Source of the DNA: Pirellula staleyi DSM 6068
GTDB taxonomy: Bacteria > Planctomycetota > Planctomycetia > Pirellulales > Pirellulaceae
Direction of reading: 5' to 3'
Length of the DNA stretch: 64,000 nucleotides
NCBI GenBank assembly: GCA_945875845.1
Contig: CAMCMB010000003.1
Coordinates: 1 to 64,000 of the forward strand
In this document: piece by piece, positions 61,510-64,000 of the stretch
How the letters are laid out: each line of letters opens with the position of its first letter
Position numbering within the stretch: position 1 is the first letter of the stretch
Program-made: the position numbers and the translations under genes
Notes under the pieces: model-generated
Told to the model about the DNA's origin: nothing
The model's database searches: none
The model's input: only the letters and a program-made list of their open reading frames with translations

Positions 61510-62652
61510 TTACGGTTCGGGGTCCGGGGCCGAATTTTGTTGGTCGAGCAGCTTCAGTTCCTCGATCCAGACGCGGATATCATTTTCGTATTCGCTGGCA
61601 AGGTCACTCAGTACCAACTGTCGATGGAACGATGCAGCTCCCTCTTTGAGCAGTTCGGCTGCTTCTGCGCTCGGGAAGCGTTTGGCGGGGTCAGGAGAAA
61701 TCATGCCTCGACAAAAGTTCATGAGCAACGCGTTGCATGAGACCTCTTGCGGAAATATTTCGTGTAGTCGGTTTGGCAGGGATCGCTTTTGCTCTAGCAA
61801 TGTTCTGAGCGAATTGGTTTCCGCAAAGCAGGGTTGGCCGGACAAAAGTTCGATCAGGACATAACCTAGCGATGCCAAGTCACTACGTGGAGAAACCGGA
61901 GCGTTTTCGAGAACTTCCGGGGCAGCATAAGCTGGCGTACAAGTAAAAATCTGCGGCTGGTTTCCCATTTCAAAAGCCGACCCAATATCAATCAGCTTCG
62001 CGTGTCCACTCCGCTTGATCATGATGTTGGACGCCTTAATATCACCGTGGACGATATTTTCACGATGTAAGGCGGCAAGCCCGGTTAAACAGTCGCGTAC
62101 GATGGCGACCGCAACTCCCGCCTTGAAGCGAGCGTGCGCCGGGCCGGCCGTTATGATGACATTGTTGATATAATCCCATCGGCGCTGCGAAATTCGCCCT
62201 CGGATTTTTGATATTCGTTCTAACCTGAGGAGGTCGCGAAGGTCGAAACCGTCGATCCACTCCATGATTAGAATACGAATGCGGTTTCGATCGATGAAGT
62301 CAAGAACACTGAGCACGCTTTCGTGTTGAATACGGGCGACCGAAGAAGCGACTGCACCGATTCTAGACATGGCTTCGTCATAGCCCGCTTGGCTTCCAAA
62401 ACGTTCTGGCGAGAATACCTTCATGGCGACCGGCAACGCAAATCCATCGGCTCCGCGTCGGGTCGATAGAAAAACAACCCCTTGGCCACCGCTACCTAGG
62501 ACCCGATCTAGTTTATGATACGTCATCCATTGGAGTTTGCGTTCCTCGAGCACGACTTGGTAACGAGACATCAACTCTGGATTGCAAACCGCACCCGTCT
62601 CGCCCCCGAACGTCGGTGTTCGAAAATCGCCAGCAAAAGTTGTCGTCTCCAT
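61510..62652 (-). CDS. Hanks-type Ser/Thr protein kinase
   Basis: 380 residues from ATG 62652; 62730 is an alternative that would leave almost no promoter for the divergent gene. Kinase subdomains are in order: glycine loop VLGSGGQGVVFL, VAMK lysine (subdomain II), a long helical insertion with RGRISQRRWDYINN, catalytic loop IVHGDIKASNIM, LIDIGSAFE, PAYAAPEVLENAP, SDLASLGYVLIELLSG and RFPSAEAAELLKEG. The catalytic loop is HGD instead of HRD and the metal loop DIG instead of DFG. Catalytic Asp and Asn are kept, so activity is plausible. There is no membrane helix or sensor domain, so it is cytoplasmic, unlike most PASTA kinases. It diverges from the gene at 62767. Confidence 0.87.
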   Translation of the reverse strand: METTTFAGDFRTPTFGGETGAVCNPELMSRYQVVLEERKLQWMTYHKLDRVLGSGGQGVVFLSTRRGADGFALPVAMKVFSPERFGSQAGYDEAMSRIGAVASSVARIQHESVLSVLDFIDRNRIRILIMEWIDGFDLRDLLRLERISKIRGRISQRRWDYINNVIITAGPAHARFKAGVAVAIVRDCLTGLAALHRENIVHGDIKASNIMIKRSGHAKLIDIGSAFEMGNQPQIFTCTPAYAAPEVLENAPVSPRSDLASLGYVLIELLSGQPCFAETNSLRTLLEQKRSLPNRLHEIFPQEVSCNALLMNFCRGMISPDPAKRFPSAEAAELLKEGAASFHRQLVLSDLASEYENDIRVWIEELKLLDQQNSAPDPEP

Positions 62653-62766
62653 GAAATCGTCCACGAGGGGAAAATGAATCGCTTTATTATGATGCAGCTT
62701 ACTCCATGTCTGAAGTGTAGCCCATTGCATTTGCGCATCACTCCACTGCGGACGACTATTTCCTTT

Positions 62767-64000
62767 GTGTCCATAATTTTTTGTTTTTTTTTGATTTCAT
62801 ATGGAGGGCTAGTTGGTTATTTGCCTGCCCAAGATGCATCGGACGTATTTTCTCAGGCTTCGTTTGGTCCCTCCGCAACTGCCGAACACCCCGACATCGT
62901 ATTTATCGAATCGCTATTGAACGCGGGTTTCTTTGATTTATGTATCGAATCTTGCCGAAGCCGACAACAGGTTGCCAATGGGAAAGATTCGGATGCCGCA
63001 GCGCGTTGGACATACTTGTTGATGCAATCGATTGTTTCCAAAAACGCTTCGGACGCTGCGATCTTGGAAAAGCCGGAGGCGATGGAGTCGGTGCTAGCCG
63101 AAGTACGCGAATTGGCGGAATCCTTTGACGATAAGCCGCGGGCCTTGTGGTTGAAATATAGATATCAATGGTGTCGTTGGTTCCTACTGCGGCGAACGCT
63201 TGCCGCATATTTGGCGGTTCCCGCTCGACAAGCTCTTCGCGACTGGTCGCTTGAATCGTTGCGCAATGGTTTCGATGAGATAGAACTTCTACAGCTACAA
63301 ATTCAAAAAGCCCCGGGCCGCAGTGAAAAAAATCCCTCCAAAGGACTTCCGACTTCGTCGCAGTGGATTAGTTTGACCAACGATACTCATTTGCTTCAAG
63401 CGGACCTGTTCCTGTTGCAAGCATTGTTCTATCCAAGCAAAAGCACTCAGCGCATCGCGACCGCAACGCAAATGCTCGCCTCGCTTGACAAAGCCGCAAC
63501 GCAGATCAGTGAATCGTGGGTTGGTCGTCCCAATGTGGAGTTAGCGCGATGCAACGCCTTGATTCTTTTGGATCGCCCCGCAGACGCGCTATCCGAACTT
63601 GCCAAGCTTCAAAAACGCCTGCAGCAACCGACCGATGCCAATCGAAAACCGAGCGATCGCTGGAAACAACGCATCGCGACACTGTCCGCCGAAGCAAATC
63701 GAAATATGGGCAATCTCAGCGAGTCAAACCGTTGGCTCGAAAGTGTCGGTGGCTGGACTCAAGCGCCCGAAATCGCAATTGAGTATTTTGCAAACCTGAT
63801 CGAAGCCTCGCCTGGAAAAACGACAACTGAGACTCAATTGGCTCAGGCCATTCAAATCAAAAGCGAGATTGGTAAGCGATTCGGTACCTACTGGCAACAA
63901 CGCGCCGACGCCATCCTGTTGTCTAACCCTTTGTCTGGTTCGGATACGGTAAGCCGAAATCGTGAGCCCTCCGAATCTCCAACCTCGCGAATGCCATCGG
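62767..64000 (+). CDS. Exported helical-repeat protein, cut by the window edge
   Basis: The frame is open from ~62725 to the right edge. GTG 62767 gives a good leader (SIIFCFFLISYGGLVGYLPA|Q); TTG 62725 or 62734 are alternatives. More than 400 residues are visible, mostly alpha-helical and TPR-like: IESLLNAGFFDLCIESCRSR, DAAARWTYLLMQSIVSKNAS, FLLQALFYPSKSTQRIATAT, VELARCNALILLDRPADALS and RIATLSAEANRNMGNLSESN. No enzyme domain is seen so far. It shares its upstream region with the Ser/Thr kinase, so a functional link (for example a kinase substrate) is possible but only inferred. Confidence 0.6.
   Translation, partial: MSIIFCFFLISYGGLVGYLPAQDASDVFSQASFGPSATAEHPDIVFIESLLNAGFFDLCIESCRSRQQVANGKDSDAAARWTYLLMQSIVSKNASDAAILEKPEAMESVLAEVRELAESFDDKPRALWLKYRYQWCRWFLLRRTLAAYLAVPARQALRDWSLESLRNGFDEIELLQLQIQKAPGRSEKNPSKGLPTSSQWISLTNDTHLLQADLFLLQALFYPSKSTQRIATATQMLASLDKAATQISESWVGRPNVELARCNALILLDRPADALSELAKLQKRLQQPTDANRKPSDRWKQRIATLSAEANRNMGNLSESNRWLESVGGWTQAPEIAIEYFANLIEASPGKTTTETQLAQAIQIKSEIGKRFGTYWQQRADAILLSNPLSGSDTVSRNREPSESPTSRMPS

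Overview
The window looks like a chromosome segment of a planctomycete, most likely Pirellulaceae (Rhodopirellula/Blastopirellula-like). The lineage markers are three DUF1549/DUF1553 planctomycete-cytochrome genes, each paired with a Tat-type DUF1501 gene, plus a formylglycine sulfatase, DUF4159, PQQ-propeller proteins, a bacterial Ser/Thr kinase and many secreted proteins of unknown function. No rRNA, tRNA or CRISPR array was recognised. This assignment comes from gene content only, without database searches.

Layout. 0-3 kb: IS3 and IS66 transposase fragments, a secreted gene broken by the IS66 piece, and a five-bladed propeller protein preceded by a 21-22 bp repeat array. 3.8-7.4 kb: sulfatase, N-acetylneuraminate lyase and a NanM-like Kelch mutarotase, suggesting use of sulfated and sialylated glycans. 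9.2-15.3 kb (minus) and 19.4-24.4 kb (plus): two paralogous three-gene operons in the same order (DUF1549/1553, DUF1501, PPC-domain protein). Between them lie an istB remnant, a HEAT/TPR protein and an STN-like protein. 24.7-31.8 kb: pgi, thiC, a third DUF1549/1553-DUF1501 pair and a small Imm32-like protein. 32-37.6 kb: a PQQ-propeller/methyltransferase/malectin fusion, a truncated redoxin, glutamine cyclotransferase and DUF4159. 37.8-39.9 kb: TadE-TadG(vWA)-TadE. 40.3-41.7 kb: decayed dockerin and TPR fragments. 41.9-44.6 kb: tandem Usp, Hsp20 and two small membrane proteins.

44.6-51.4 kb (minus) is the centrepiece: a compact operon, rhodopsin-blh-crtY-crtE-crtI-crtB, with four successive start/stop overlaps. 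It can make beta-carotene from isoprenoid diphosphates, cleave it to retinal and supply a DTE-type, predicted green-absorbing proton pump. The rhodopsin has glycine at the carotenoid-antenna 'fenestration' position, so it may also bind an antenna carotenoid as xanthorhodopsin does. A palindrome lies just upstream of the rhodopsin start.

52.2-64 kb: DUF202 protein, an exported-looking methyltransferase, an SDR, Kup, an M64 peptidase, a PQQ-propeller protein, a hydroxypyruvate-isomerase-like gene with an internal deletion, a Ser/Thr kinase and a divergent gene cut by the window edge.

Intergenic DNA is crowded with palindromic repeats: a ~116-121 bp element with 14 bp terminal inverted repeats and two internal 20 bp palindromes (at least four intact copies, plus variants and fragments), several hairpin families, a (CTCGTA)10 microsatellite and a ~147 bp inverted repeat. 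With the many truncated genes, this points to a genome shaped by short mobile repeats and gene decay.
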